Below the pieces are notes generated by a model, which saw only the letters and a list, made by a program, of their open reading frames with translations, searched no databases and had not been told where the DNA came from. A DNA stretch of 41,568 bases from an uncultured Alphaproteobacteria bacterium (GTDB taxonomy: Bacteria > Pseudomonadota > Alphaproteobacteria > Methylaequorales > Methylaequoraceae), in the NCBI GenBank assembly GCA_902542925.1, contig CACBWF010000001.1:1-41568 (forward strand), written 5' to 3'. The position numbers and the translations under genes are program-made. This document shows positions 1-8,322 of this stretch, in pieces (the stretch's first letter is position 1; each line of letters starts with the position of its first letter).

Positions 1-1
1 A

Positions 2-490
2 GGTATTCAAGATAAAAAAAAAAGACTTATAGCAAATTATGCTTCTGATTTATCTGAAAAAGATTCTCACGGTAACGTTCAACTTTCCGGTACTGGAAGT
101 TTAGGGGATTACTTAGTAAACCAGATTAAACAAAATTTAAAAATAAGTAGAGTAAGAGCAGATACATTTGGTTATATGCAGAGAAGTTTTCTGGGTTGTT
201 CCTCTGAGGTTGATAAAAAAGAGGCAATGTTAATTGGGAAAAAAGCATTTGATTATTCATTAAATTCCAAAAAATCATTTTCTGTTTCAATTATCCCAAG
301 AAATAAATTTTCATTACCATACTCTGTCAAATATGGAACAAATGCACTTTCAGATATTGCCGCAAAAACAAAATACTTAGATAAAAAATTTATTAATAAA
401 GATGAAAATTTTATTACTCAAAGTTTCATTAAATATGCAAAGCCTTTAATAGGTAACGAAATTCCTAGATTTGTAACCTCCATCAGGTAA
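2..490 (+). CDS. pfp: 6-phosphofructokinase, probably pyrophosphate-dependent (C-terminal part, 5' end outside window)
   Basis: The reading frame is open from base 2 and ends at 490, so the ORF-track start at 176 is an internal Met. The visible 162 residues include GNVQLSGTGSLGD and RADTFGYMQRSF, followed by SEVDKKEA. These are the sugar-phosphate-binding and hallmark segments of the phosphofructokinase group that includes PPi-dependent enzymes of Alphaproteobacteria. It would interconvert fructose 6-phosphate and fructose 1,6-bisphosphate in the cytosol. The residues that decide ATP versus PPi use lie in the missing N-terminal half, so the PPi assignment rests on family resemblance. The 3' end overlaps the convergent hom gene by 8 nt. 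A proton-pumping pyrophosphatase is encoded further along the window, which fits PPi metabolism. Confidence 0.85.
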   Translation, partial: GIQDKKKRLIANYASDLSEKDSHGNVQLSGTGSLGDYLVNQIKQNLKISRVRADTFGYMQRSFLGCSSEVDKKEAMLIGKKAFDYSLNSKKSFSVSIIPRNKFSLPYSVKYGTNALSDIAAKTKYLDKKFINKDENFITQSFIKYAKPLIGNEIPRFVTSIR

Positions 491-1772
491 TTTCTACCCT
501 GTAAATTACAACTCTTTCTTTTGTAGAATTAAGTTTATTAATTTGGTTGGTAGCTTTGCACACATTTTTTTCTTCACAATTATGGGTTGTAATTACTATA
601 TCAACTTCATTGTAATTTTTTTCAGCATTTTCTTTCTGATATAGAGATTTTATTGAAATATTGTATTTTTTTAAAATCTTTGAAATATCAGCAATAACAC
701 CTGCAACATCAAATGTTTTTATTCTGAAATAATATGAACCATATCTTTCATCAATTTTGAAGTAATCTTTAATGGCCAAAATTCCGGTATTTTTATAATT
801 TTTTTTTGAATAATTTGTAAGTGATATTCTTTCTAAGTCAGAAAGTACTGAGGTGGCAGTTGGGAGCGCCCCAGCGCCCTCACCTTGAAAAAAAAATTTT
901 TTTGAACTGTCGGTCTCAATCATTATACCATTAAAAACATTGTCAACCTTTCCAAGTAATGATTCTTTATTAACTAAAGCAGGGTAAACAAATTGCATGA
1001 CTTTAGATTTTACAATTTTAGTTATACCTAATAATTTTATTTTAAAACCAAGTTCGTCTGCATATTTAAGATCTGTATACTGAATATTTTCAATGCCTGA
1101 AACAAAAACTTTGTCAAAATCGATTTTATTGTTAAATGAAATAGATGACATTATTGACAATTTATGTGCTGTGTCCATTCCATTTATGTCAAAAGATGGG
1201 TCTGCCTCTGCATATCCGTAAGCTTTGGCATCGTTAAGTATAGTTTTGAAATCTTTTTTTGTCTCTAACATCTTCGATAAAATATAATTTGAAGTTCCAT
1301 TAAGTATTCCACTAATTTTTTTTATTGTATTTGAAACTAAGAAATTGTTTATTACTGTAATGATAGGGATTCCTCCAGCTACTGACGCTTCATAGCCAAC
1401 AAGTACATTTTGAGAATCAGCCAATTTTAAGATATAATTCCCATGCTTTGATAGTAGTGCTTTGTTTGCTGTGATTACATGTTTTTTTTTTTTCAATGCA
1501 TCAATTATTATTTCTTTTGCTACACCATCAGAACCACCAATTAGTTCTAGTAACAAATCGTAATCAGAGAAATTTAAAAAACTATTTGCATCAGAGAAAA
1601 TTTTTGTTTTTTTTAAACCTTTAAAATCTCTTGATTTTCTTGAAGCAATGGCAGTAATTTTAATTTTTCTACCAATTTTCTTTTCAATTTTTTTTCTGTT
1701 TTTTCTTAAAAGAATTAATACACCGTTACCTACAGTACCTACTCCAGCAATAGCAATCTTTAAATCGTCCAT
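483..1772 (-). CDS. hom: Homoserine dehydrogenase
   Basis: Reduces aspartate semialdehyde to homoserine, the branch point to threonine and methionine. The 429-residue product opens with the nucleotide-binding loop IAGVGTVGNGV. It then has the substrate-domain segments GYEASVAGGIPII and YGYAEADPSFDINGMD, and the last roughly 80 residues look like a regulatory ACT domain (FDVAGVIADISKILKKYNIS). Length and domain order match the monofunctional ACT-containing type, so feedback control by threonine is likely from family knowledge. It is the last gene of a long minus-strand run and starts 4 nt after the OmpA-like gene. Its end overlaps the convergent phosphofructokinase gene. Its product homoserine would feed metY elsewhere in the window after acylation by an enzyme not seen here. 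Confidence 0.95.
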   Translation of the reverse strand: MDDLKIAIAGVGTVGNGVLILLRKNRKKIEKKIGRKIKITAIASRKSRDFKGLKKTKIFSDANSFLNFSDYDLLLELIGGSDGVAKEIIIDALKKKKHVITANKALLSKHGNYILKLADSQNVLVGYEASVAGGIPIITVINNFLVSNTIKKISGILNGTSNYILSKMLETKKDFKTILNDAKAYGYAEADPSFDINGMDTAHKLSIMSSISFNNKIDFDKVFVSGIENIQYTDLKYADELGFKIKLLGITKIVKSKVMQFVYPALVNKESLLGKVDNVFNGIMIETDSSKKFFFQGEGAGALPTATSVLSDLERISLTNYSKKNYKNTGILAIKDYFKIDERYGSYYFRIKTFDVAGVIADISKILKKYNISIKSLYQKENAEKNYNEVDIVITTHNCEEKNVCKATNQINKLNSTKERVVIYRVEIT

Positions 1773-1776
1773 TATA

Positions 1777-2676
1777 TCAGTAAATTAGGTAAATTTCTGT
1801 CCTTTGATTTGCATTAGTACCTGCAGGCATGACTTCGTGGAACAAGGGTTTTGAATCAGAAACTGCTTCGGTAATCAATTTATCTAAAGGAAACTTATTT
1901 TTAACAAACACTGAGGCAACAGCTTGTGCCCGTTTGTCAGAAATTACAAAATTAACCATTTTATGCTTTAAAATGTCCATATCTTTTGTTCTAGTACTTG
2001 CATGTCCAACTATTTTTACAATCGCATCTTTTTCATTTGCAAGTTTAAGCACTTTCATAATCTTTTTATACCCATCTCTATTTAAAGAACTTGAGCCAGA
2101 GTTAAAATTTATTGTTGCTATTTTAAATTGAATTTTATTTTTGAGTTCAAGCTTTTTTACGACATTTCCCTCTAGCTTTTCATCTATCCTGTTTTCTATT
2201 TTTTCAATATTACTTTCATCTTGTAATGGAGAACTAAATTCATCTTTTAATGGAGAACTAAATTCATCTTTTAATGGAGAACTAAATTCAGATTCAATAT
2301 TTTTATCTTCAGAAATATTATTTACCTCTACATTTTCAACCTCAACACTTTCTAAAACTTCCTCCGAAACATTTTCTTCTTCAAAATTTGATTCATCATT
2401 AACTATTTCTTCTTGCGGCTCAGTATCATTATTTTCAGAAATTTCTTCTTTTTTGCTTTCATCAGCTTTGGCTTCTTTTCCCTCAGATGAAAGTATTTCT
2501 TCAGATTCTTCGTTCTCACTTTTACCGCTAAATACAGAACTAACATACTCGTAACTATTTTCGGTATATTCGGAAATTTTTCCGGAAATTGCACCAATAG
2601 TTTCACAAGAGGTTAATTGCAAAATTAAAATAAAAGAAAAAAAGAATTTTAAAAGTCTGTTTAAAAAAATATTCAT
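1777..2676 (-). CDS. OmpA-family outer-membrane lipoprotein with acidic linker and octapeptide repeats
   Basis: The ORF track starts at 2715. The Met at 2676 gives a clean lipoprotein signal peptide instead: basic N-terminus, hydrophobic stretch, lipobox LTSC. The mature 299-residue precursor then has a roughly 120-residue Glu/Ser/Asn-rich low-complexity linker containing three copies of SSPLKDEF-like repeats. It ends in an OmpA-type C-terminal domain (INFNSGSSSLNRDGY, DKRAQAVASVFV, NANQRTEIYL). The protein is probably anchored in the outer membrane and reaches across the periplasm to peptidoglycan or a partner. Where classical OmpA has an Asp that binds diaminopimelate (GYTD/GHTD), this protein reads GHAST; related alphaproteobacterial proteins appear to share this variant. 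Exact function is unknown. Confidence 0.75.
   Translation of the reverse strand: MNIFLNRLLKFFFSFILILQLTSCETIGAISGKISEYTENSYEYVSSVFSGKSENEESEEILSSEGKEAKADESKKEEISENNDTEPQEEIVNDESNFEEENVSEEVLESVEVENVEVNNISEDKNIESEFSSPLKDEFSSPLKDEFSSPLQDESNIEKIENRIDEKLEGNVVKKLELKNKIQFKIATINFNSGSSSLNRDGYKKIMKVLKLANEKDAIVKIVGHASTRTKDMDILKHKMVNFVISDKRAQAVASVFVKNKFPLDKLITEAVSDSKPLFHEVMPAGTNANQRTEIYLIY
2216..2287. repeat. Three tandem 24-bp units inside the OmpA-like gene
   Basis: The unit TCATCTTTTAATGGAGAACT followed by AAAT occurs three times in direct succession; the first copy differs by one base (TTG for TTT). Units are a whole number of codons, so copy-number change would keep the frame. On the coding strand they encode SSPLKDEF-type octapeptides in the periplasmic linker. 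This looks like recent slippage duplication within a low-complexity spacer. Confidence 0.9.
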
Positions 2677-2704
2677 TTCATTATCATAAAGAGATTTTTT
2701 GATT

Positions 2705-3253
2705 CTAAAAACCATTTTTTAAAAATTCTTTTGCCAGTTTTTCGTATACCAAAGGAGTATTATCTATCAATTCCAATTCTTTTTGCTTTAGTTTCCTTAC
2801 AGGTCTTCCTGGATTTCCAGCCCACAATTCATTTTTTTTTACAATAGTTCCAGGAGGAATCAAACACCCAGCGGCAATAAATGAATATTGATTAATTTCT
2901 GCATTATCTAATATTATTGATCCCATCCCAATTAGTGAGTTTGAATGTATTTTACAGGCATGGATTGTAGCATTATGACCAATTGTAACATTATCCCCAA
3001 TTATTGTAGGTGAACCTGCCCCGCCGGTTGCTGAAAAGCCACCAGACGAAACATGAATTATTGTACCATCCTGAATATTTGTTTTCTCTCCAATTGAAAT
3101 AAAATTTACATCCGCACGAATTGTACAGTTGAACCACACGCTACTATTTTTTTTAATTTCTACACTGCCAATTACATTTGAACCTTCTGCAACAAAAACT
3201 GTTTTGTCAATTTTTGGTTTTTTATTTAAATATTTTGAGATTTCAAAGACCAT
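2705..3253 (-). CDS. Gamma-carbonic-anhydrase-like hexapeptide-repeat protein (YrdA/PaaY family)
   Basis: A 182-residue left-handed beta-helix protein. Short hexapeptide turns run through most of its length (VIGSVEI, SVWFNCTIRAD, NIQDGTIIHV, IIGDNVTIGHNATIHAC, SLIGMGSIILDNAEI). The His residues in TIIHV and the IGHNATIH segment sit where metal-binding His residues lie in gamma carbonic anhydrases. It ends in AGNPGRPVRKL, a typical family C-terminus. Members can bind metal and form trimers, but many have no proven carbonic anhydrase activity, so the reaction is left open. It lies between argC and the OmpA-like gene in the same run, with 14 nt after argC. Its stop overlaps the longer alternative start of the next gene. 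Confidence 0.85.
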   Translation of the reverse strand: MVFEISKYLNKKPKIDKTVFVAEGSNVIGSVEIKKNSSVWFNCTIRADVNFISIGEKTNIQDGTIIHVSSGGFSATGGAGSPTIIGDNVTIGHNATIHACKIHSNSLIGMGSIILDNAEINQYSFIAAGCLIPPGTIVKKNELWAGNPGRPVRKLKQKELELIDNTPLVYEKLAKEFLKNGF

Positions 3254-3267
3254 TTTTCATATCAAGT

Positions 3268-4299
3268 TTAAGGTACAGTAATTATATTATTTAAACCCTC
3301 ATCCTCTTTGAGTCCAAACATTAAATTCATATTTTGAACCGCTTGACCAGATGCACCTTTAATTAAATTATCAATAACACTAATAATTATAATTGTATTA
3401 TTTTTTTTGTTTTCATAAACTGCAAATGAAATTAAATTTGTTCCTACTACTTTTGAAATTTCAGGATTTTGATTTTCTCCTAAAATCTTTACAAATGCAC
3501 AATTTTTAAAATATTCAAGAAAAAAACTTCTTAAATCATTTGCTTCAATATTTAAATTTTTAATAAAAATTGTTGATTGTAGTCCTCTTGAGAGAGGTAA
3601 AAGTTGAGTTAAAAATGTCATAGAAAAATTCTTACATATCTTGTTCATTTCTTGTTCAATTTCATATTGATGTCTATGGGAACATACGTTGTATGGAAAA
3701 AAATTTTGGTTTAAATTCATAAATTGTTTTTGTTCTGTTACTTTTTTGCCAGCCCCGCTAACTCCAGATTTAGAATCAACAAATATATCTAATTTTTTTT
3801 TAATTATATTTGACTTCAAAATTGGAATTATTGGGATTAGAATTGACGTTGGGTAACATCCAGGATTAGAAACAAAATTTGCTTTTTTGATTAGATTGGA
3901 ATTAAGTTCCGGCAAACCATATAAAAACAATGAATTTTTTTTCTTAGATTTATGTTTAATATTATAAACTTTGTTATATAAAGAAATATCATCAAATCTA
4001 TAATCAGCTGACAAGTCAATTACTTTTGATGCATCAATATCATTTAAAATCTTTTGAGACTCACCATGAGGAAGGCAACTGAAAACTAAATCAGAATTTT
4101 TAAAATTATAATCTTGATAGTTAATAATTTTTTTTTTCGGAATATTAGTATTTTTTTGGAAAATTTCAGTTAGACTCATTCCCACTGTCTTATTCCCAAA
4201 AACAGCATCTATATAGATATTACTATGATTAGTTAAAATAGAAACTAATTGTGTTCCAGTGAAACCTGCAACTCCGAATATTGAAACTTTGATTCCCAT
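3268..4299 (-). CDS. argC: N-acetyl-gamma-glutamyl-phosphate reductase
   Basis: Third step of arginine synthesis: NADPH reduction of N-acetylglutamyl phosphate to the semialdehyde. The ORF track begins at 4374 inside rpsI. The family starts at MGIKVSIFGVAGFTG, so I place the start at 4299, 13 nt after rpsI, giving 343 residues. Visible landmarks are the Rossmann loop GVAGFTG, the catalytic Cys in NPGCYPTS, and the C-terminal KGASGQAVQNMNLM segment that closes the active site. The order rplM-rpsI-argC is conserved in Alphaproteobacteria, which supports the call and suggests partial co-transcription with ribosomal protein genes. Confidence 0.95.
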   Translation of the reverse strand: MGIKVSIFGVAGFTGTQLVSILTNHSNIYIDAVFGNKTVGMSLTEIFQKNTNIPKKKIINYQDYNFKNSDLVFSCLPHGESQKILNDIDASKVIDLSADYRFDDISLYNKVYNIKHKSKKKNSLFLYGLPELNSNLIKKANFVSNPGCYPTSILIPIIPILKSNIIKKKLDIFVDSKSGVSGAGKKVTEQKQFMNLNQNFFPYNVCSHRHQYEIEQEMNKICKNFSMTFLTQLLPLSRGLQSTIFIKNLNIEANDLRSFFLEYFKNCAFVKILGENQNPEISKVVGTNLISFAVYENKKNNTIIIISVIDNLIKGASGQAVQNMNLMFGLKEDEGLNNIITVP

Positions 4300-4312
4300 G
4301 TTAAAGAATGCA

Positions 4313-4780
4313 TTAGCGTTTGGAAAATTGTGGTTTTCTTCTTGCCTTATGCCGTCCGTACTTCTTTCTTTCAACCTTCCTTGAGTCTCTAGTTAAAAAA
4401 CCTAATTTCTTCAATCGTTCTCTTAGCTCAGGTTCAAATTCGACTAATGCTCTGCTAATACCATGTCTTAGTGCTCCAGCTTGTCCAGACAAGCCACCAC
4501 CTTTAACTGTTGAATATATTTCTACATTTGAAAATCTATCAGTCTTTTTTAAAGGTTCTTCTAAAATCATTCTTAAAACATCTCTTGAAAAGTATTTGTC
4601 ACTACTTTTTCCATTGACTTCAATCTTACCATTACCTGATTTAATCCAGACACGGGAAACTGATTCTTTTCTTCTACCAGTAGCATAGGACCGACCAAGT
4701 TTATCCAAATTTGGCTTTTTTTCATCTATTTTATCAAGTGGAACAGATAAATTAGGTTTTTTTTCTATTTTTTCATTCAT
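4313..4780 (-). CDS. rpsI: 30S ribosomal protein S9
   Basis: The conserved core starts at [16 protein letters not shown] and ends in the basic tail [11 protein letters not shown], whose C-terminus reaches the P-site tRNA in the small subunit. The 155-residue length includes about 30 extra residues before the core, common in Alphaproteobacteria. The start at 4780 overlaps the stop of rplM by 4 nt (ATGA type), as expected for translational coupling of the L13-S9 pair. argC follows on the same strand. Confidence 0.97.
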   Translation of the reverse strand: MNEKIEKKPNLSVPLDKIDEKKPNLDKLGRSYATGRRKESVSRVWIKSGNGKIEVNGKSSDKYFSRDVLRMILEEPLKKTDRFSNVEIYSTVKGGGLSGQAGALRHGISRALVEFEPELRERLKKLGFLTRDSRKVERKKYGRHKARRKPQFSKR

Positions 4781-5232
4781 CCATTTTTCCTATTCATTGA
4801 TAAAAAATTTATTTCTCTTGGCTTTTGTGCTACCAATGAATGATTCTCTTCAGCAAAGACCTTTAAATTTGAAAGTTGTTTTCTTGCTAGTTTATTATTA
4901 CTCAGCATTCTTTTTATAGCCATTTTTAGCAAGTTTTCTGGCTGTTTACTATATAGAATATCTTCGGCAGTCCTTGATTTTATTCCACCAGGATAGCCAG
5001 TATGTCTATAATAGGTTTTCTGCTTAAGTTTTTTCCCTTTAAGCTTAACCTTACTGGCATTAATGATGACTACATTATCTCCACAATCCATATGCGGAGT
5101 ATAATTAGGTTTGTGTTTACCTCTAAGTAGAATGGAAACATAAGATGCAAGTCTTCCAAGAACTGCTCCTTCTGCATTGATTAAAATCCATTCTTTTGAA
5201 ATTTCTTTCTGTTTTAAACTTGTAGTTTTCAT
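4777..5232 (-). CDS. rplM: 50S ribosomal protein L13
   Basis: The 151-residue protein shows the L13 signature segments [56 protein letters not shown] and [12 protein letters not shown]13 is an early assembly protein of the large subunit. It is first of the rplM-rpsI pair. A perfect -35 hexamer and a weaker -10 lie in the 49-nt gap upstream, so the pair may have its own promoter within the longer minus-strand run. A GGAA element just before the ATG may serve as ribosome binding site. Confidence 0.97.
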   Translation of the reverse strand: MKTTSLKQKEISKEWILINAEGAVLGRLASYVSILLRGKHKPNYTPHMDCGDNVVIINASKVKLKGKKLKQKTYYRHTGYPGGIKSRTAEDILYSKQPENLLKMAIKRMLSNNKLARKQLSNLKVFAEENHSLVAQKPREINFLSMNRKNG

Positions 5233-5257
5233 AATTATTCCAAGTATTGATTGATAA

Positions 5258-5285
5258 AAAATAACCTAAAAAAGAATTGTGTCAA
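5258..5285 (-). promoter_or_regulatory. Candidate promoter for rplM-rpsI
   Basis: On the minus strand a perfect TTGACA overlaps the cutA stop codon. Sixteen bases later comes TATTTT (four of six matches to the -10 consensus). The implied transcript would have a leader of about 18 nt with GGAA near the ATG. This is a hexamer match by eye in AT-rich DNA; the perfect -35 makes it the strongest promoter candidate in the window. Confidence 0.4.
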
Positions 5286-5629
5286 CTATTTGAAAAAAAA
5301 GTTTGTGAATGTGCCCAATTAATATATTTCTCATTCAAACAACTAGACTCAATTAGTGAAATAAATGGAATTTCATAATTATGAATTTTTTTTAAATTTT
5401 TAATAAATTCTTTTTTTGCAACTTGGGTTTTAATAACCATTACAACCTCATTACTATTGCAAAACTTGTTTCCTTCAGTATAGTATGAATTAACCCCAGG
5501 TAGAACATTAATGCATGCAGACAGGTTATTTGTAATTAAATATTTAGCTATTCTCCTAGCTTCTTTATTTGAAGAAGTTGTTGTATAGTACATATAAATT
5601 TTTCTTTTCTTATTAACAACTTTACTCAT
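5282..5629 (-). CDS. cutA: CutA family protein (divalent-cation tolerance)
   Basis: A 115-residue protein with the CutA1 fold signature: YTTTSSNKEARRIAKYLI, then LSACINVLPGVNSYYTEGNK, then EVVMVIKT and a C-terminal helix region. CutA forms stable trimers resembling PII signalling proteins. It was linked to copper and other divalent-cation tolerance, but its biochemical role is not settled. It sits between the MerR-family gene and rplM. The first 12 residues are lysine-rich and precede the usual first strand, so the start could be the Met at MYYTTT, though the upstream Met is kept here. Confidence 0.85.
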   Translation of the reverse strand: MSKVVNKKRKIYMYYTTTSSNKEARRIAKYLITNNLSACINVLPGVNSYYTEGNKFCNSNEVVMVIKTQVAKKEFIKNLKKIHNYEIPFISLIESSCLNEKYINWAHSQTFFSNS

Positions 5630-5637
5630 ATTAATTC

Positions 5638-5666
5638 ATTTTAATTAAAATATATTTTTCATTCAA
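5638..5666 (-). promoter_or_regulatory. Candidate promoter for cutA, near-leaderless geometry
   Basis: On the minus strand TTGAAT, 17 bases, then TAAAAT, whose last base lies 8 nt before the cutA ATG. Transcription would begin almost at the start codon, and no Shine-Dalgarno sequence is visible. Matches are imperfect and the background is very AT-rich, so chance is a real possibility. Confidence 0.25.
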
Positions 5667-5682
5667 ATTTGTTTTTTGAAAT

Positions 5683-6015
5683 TTATTTAGACTGTAAAAT
5701 ATTGTCAATCTTCTTGCTAATGATTTCTAGATTAAAAATGATATCTTCTTTATCAATTGAGGTTTTTTTTATTTTAATTTTTTCATTATCAATTTTTTTT
5801 ATTGCTCCTTTTATTGAATAGTTTTGATTATAAAGTAAATCAATTATTTTTTTTAAAAGTAAAATATTGTCTAAAGAATAATATCTTCTTCCATTGGTTT
5901 TTTGAATAGGTTTCAAATCTCTAAATTTTGTTTCCCAAAATCTAATTACATGCTTTTCAATATTTAATTCTTTTGAAACTTCAGTTATATTTTTTAAGGC
6001 TCTAATATTTTTCAT
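5683..6015 (-). CDS. MerR-family transcriptional regulator
   Basis: A 110-residue protein whose first 70 residues form a MerR winged helix-turn-helix: ITEVSKELNIEKHVIRFWE, then GRRYYSLDNILLLKKI, then the hinge NYSIKGAIKKI. The C-terminal 30 residues are lysine/isoleucine-rich and probably form the dimerisation helix; there is no effector domain and no metal-binding cysteine. A MerR gene directly after ihfA is a standard alphaproteobacterial arrangement. The regulon is unknown. The gap to ihfA is 3 nt, so the two are co-transcribed. Confidence 0.9.
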   Translation of the reverse strand: MKNIRALKNITEVSKELNIEKHVIRFWETKFRDLKPIQKTNGRRYYSLDNILLLKKIIDLLYNQNYSIKGAIKKIDNEKIKIKKTSIDKEDIIFNLEIISKKIDNILQSK

Positions 6016-6018
6016 AAA

Positions 6019-6303
6019 TTAACGATTTATCTTCTTTATAAGTAGACTGGAGGGTTTAAATGTGACAACTTTTCTTGCTGAAATTTTAAACTCTTGCATA
6101 GTTTTGGGATTTCTACCAACTCTTTCTTCTTTTTTTCTTAATTTAAACGTACCAAAGTTCGAAATTTTCATCTGTTTACCCTCTGATAATGTTTTAAGAA
6201 TTATTTTGAGCATAATATCGAGTACTTCAGCCGATTCATTTTTTGATAGTCCGACGGATTCAAATAAATTTTCTACGATTTTTGCTTTTGTTAGAGTTTC
6301 CAT
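6019..6303 (-). CDS. ihfA: Integration host factor subunit alpha
   Basis: A 94-residue DNA-bending protein of the HU/IHF family. It begins with TLTKAKIVENLFESVGLSKNES, carries the beta-arm region KISNFGTFKLRKKEERVGRNP, and ends VVTFKPSSLLIKKIN. The Pro of GRNPKT at the arm tip, which intercalates into DNA, is present. It would pair with a beta subunit encoded elsewhere. Position after plsX-fabH and before a MerR regulator supports IhfA over HU. A GGA motif lies just before the ATG. Confidence 0.93.
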   Translation of the reverse strand: METLTKAKIVENLFESVGLSKNESAEVLDIMLKIILKTLSEGKQMKISNFGTFKLRKKEERVGRNPKTMQEFKISARKVVTFKPSSLLIKKINR

Positions 6304-6329
6304 AAATTCCTTTTTGAATTATTTTAATA

Positions 6330-7286
6330 TCAAAATTCAATAATACAACTTCCCCATGTTAATCCTCCCCCAATTGCACATAGTGCCAATATATCGCCTC
6401 CATTTATTAAACTCTTGTTTACTGCGGAAGAAATTGCTAAAGGTATAGAGGCAGCAGAAGTGTTTGCGTGTAAATCAACTGTTTTTATTATTTTATCATC
6501 TGAGATTCCAATTCTTTTTGCAACACCATTTATAATTCTCATGTTGGCTTGATGAGGTATTAACCATTTGACATCTTTAGTTTTTTTTTTACAATCTTCT
6601 AAAGATTTAATAGTTGAGTCTGTTAGTTTTGTAACGGCTTGCTTGAAAATGTCTTGCCCTTTCATTCTAATTTTACCAACTTTTTGATTTAAAGATGGGC
6701 CACCATCAGCATGCAAACTTTTTTCCCAAGAACCATCAGAATAAATATTAGAAGATAAAATACCGGTTTTTTTTCTGACCGCTCTTAAGACAACTGCTCC
6801 GGCTCCATCGCCAAATAAAACACAAGTTCTTCTATCTTTCCAATCAACTATTTTAGATAAAGTCTCAGCACCTATTACTAAAATGTTTTTTGCCTTACCT
6901 GATTTAATTAAACAATCAGAAATATGTAATGAGTAAATAAATCCCGAACAAACAGCTTGCACATCAAATGAGGGAACTGAACCTAGTTTAAAATAATTTT
7001 GTATTTTACATGCTGTTGCAGGAAATGTCTGATCAGGAGTTGTAGTTGCACATAAGATATAATCTAAATCTTTGGCATTTATACCAGCGGATTTAATAGC
7101 ATTTTTAGATGCTTCAATTGCAAGATCTGAGGTCAGTTCATTTTTATCTGCTATATGTCTTTGTTTAATTCCCGTTCTTGACAATATCCATTCATTATTT
7201 GTTTCAACTATTTTTGATAATTCAGCATTAGTAAGAATTTTTTTGGGTAGAAAATGTCCTGTACCAATGACTTGTGAATGTATCAT
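6330..7286 (-). CDS. fabH: 3-oxoacyl-[acyl-carrier-protein] synthase III
   Basis: Starts fatty-acid chains by condensing acetyl-CoA with malonyl-ACP. All three catalytic residues can be placed: Cys in VQAVCSGFIYSL, His in WLIPHQANMRI and Asn in LHANTSAASIP. The C-terminal glycine-rich CAIGGGLTWGS is also typical. The 318-residue length is normal. It is preceded by plsX with a 1-nt gap and followed by ihfA, as in other Alphaproteobacteria. Confidence 0.97.
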   Translation of the reverse strand: MIHSQVIGTGHFLPKKILTNAELSKIVETNNEWILSRTGIKQRHIADKNELTSDLAIEASKNAIKSAGINAKDLDYILCATTTPDQTFPATACKIQNYFKLGSVPSFDVQAVCSGFIYSLHISDCLIKSGKAKNILVIGAETLSKIVDWKDRRTCVLFGDGAGAVVLRAVRKKTGILSSNIYSDGSWEKSLHADGGPSLNQKVGKIRMKGQDIFKQAVTKLTDSTIKSLEDCKKKTKDVKWLIPHQANMRIINGVAKRIGISDDKIIKTVDLHANTSAASIPLAISSAVNKSLINGGDILALCAIGGGLTWGSCIIEF

Positions 7287-7287
7287 T

Positions 7288-8304
7288 TTAATTAAATTTT
7301 GAATGTTTTGTTAAAATACTTCTTATTTCATCATTATAATTATTTTCAATTAAACCTACTGCAACTGAAATTGCATTTGAGAAACCAAAAGCATCTGTAC
7401 CCCCATGACTTTTGACAACAATACCATTTAAGCCTAATAATATTGCACCATTATATTTTCTTGGGTCAATTCTTGCTTTAAATCTATTTAGAGCAGGTTT
7501 TGAGAGTAAATAACCAAGTTTCGCTATAATTGAACTCTCATATGCATTTTTTAGAAAATTTAGAATCAAGTCTGCTACTCCCTCGGCTGTTTTTAATGCA
7601 ATATTACCTGAAAATCCGTCTGTTACAACTACATCTACCTCACCTTTATTAATATCGTTACCCTCAATAAACCCGTGAAAGTCTATATCTTTCACATTTT
7701 TTTCTAACTCTTCAAATGTTTTCCTAACAATACTATTTCCTTTAACTTCCTCAGAACCAACATTTAAGACAGCAACTTTTGGTTTTTTTTTTGCTAAAAC
7801 TAACTTTGAGAAAACTTCTCCCATTATTGCAAATTGTATCAAATTTTCATGTGTACATTCTATATTAGCACCTAAATCTAAAATTATATTTTCACCTCTC
7901 ATTGTTGGCATAAGTCCAGCAATTGCTGGTCTATTAATACCTGGTATGGTTTTTAAAACGAACTTTGAAATTGCCATTAATGCACCGGTATTTCCTGCAG
8001 AAACAAGCCCATCACTTTTCTTTTCATTCACATCGTTAATAGCCAAACGCAAGCTTGATTTTTTTAATTTTCTTAAAGCATCAACAGGTCCATCTTCTGA
8101 TTTGACAACTTCATCAGTATGAAAGAACTCAAAGTTTTTAAATGACCTAAATTTATTTAATTCATCAAAAACTTTTTGTTTATCCCCAAATAACCTAAAA
8201 TGTACTTTGGGAAAGATTTTAGATGCTTTATATATTCCTTCAATAGTTGTTACTGGGCCTTTATCTCCGCCCATTACATCTACTGCTAAATTTATTCGTT
8301 TCAA
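7288..8304 (-). CDS. plsX: Phosphate acyltransferase
   Basis: Converts acyl-ACP to acyl-phosphate, the first step of membrane glycerophospholipid synthesis with PlsY. The 338-residue sequence opens NLAVDVMGGDKGP, the family hallmark. It also has EDGPVDALRKLKKSS, SAGNTGALM and VTDGFSGNIALKTAEG, all strongly conserved in PlsX. It lies between rpmF (18 nt upstream) and fabH (1 nt downstream), so lipid initiation genes are co-transcribed with a ribosomal protein gene. Confidence 0.97.
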   Translation of the reverse strand: MKRINLAVDVMGGDKGPVTTIEGIYKASKIFPKVHFRLFGDKQKVFDELNKFRSFKNFEFFHTDEVVKSEDGPVDALRKLKKSSLRLAINDVNEKKSDGLVSAGNTGALMAISKFVLKTIPGINRPAIAGLMPTMRGENIILDLGANIECTHENLIQFAIMGEVFSKLVLAKKKPKVAVLNVGSEEVKGNSIVRKTFEELEKNVKDIDFHGFIEGNDINKGEVDVVVTDGFSGNIALKTAEGVADLILNFLKNAYESSIIAKLGYLLSKPALNRFKARIDPRKYNGAILLGLNGIVVKSHGGTDAFGFSNAISVAVGLIENNYNDEIRSILTKHSKFN

Positions 8305-8322
8305 AACTAGGATCCAAAATTA

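Noticed and set aside
487-509. Inverted repeat GTAATTT / AAATTAC with 9-nt loop at the phosphofructokinase/hom convergent end
   Set aside because: Only 7 weak base pairs and no continuous T run follows; too weak to call a terminator in such AT-rich DNA.
2216-2287. Direct repeats considered as a CRISPR or regulatory iteron
   Set aside because: Units are contiguous without spacers, in frame, and encode a simple octapeptide inside a gene.
2141-2554. 137-residue plus-strand ORF rich in Ser and Phe
   Set aside because: It is the antisense shadow of the Glu/Ser-rich linker of the OmpA-like lipoprotein; no family resemblance, no ribosome site, and the repeats are explained by the minus-strand protein.
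5630-5682. tRNA gene after the MerR-family gene, as seen in some Alphaproteobacteria
   Set aside because: Only 53 nt are available and no cloverleaf-like sequence is present.
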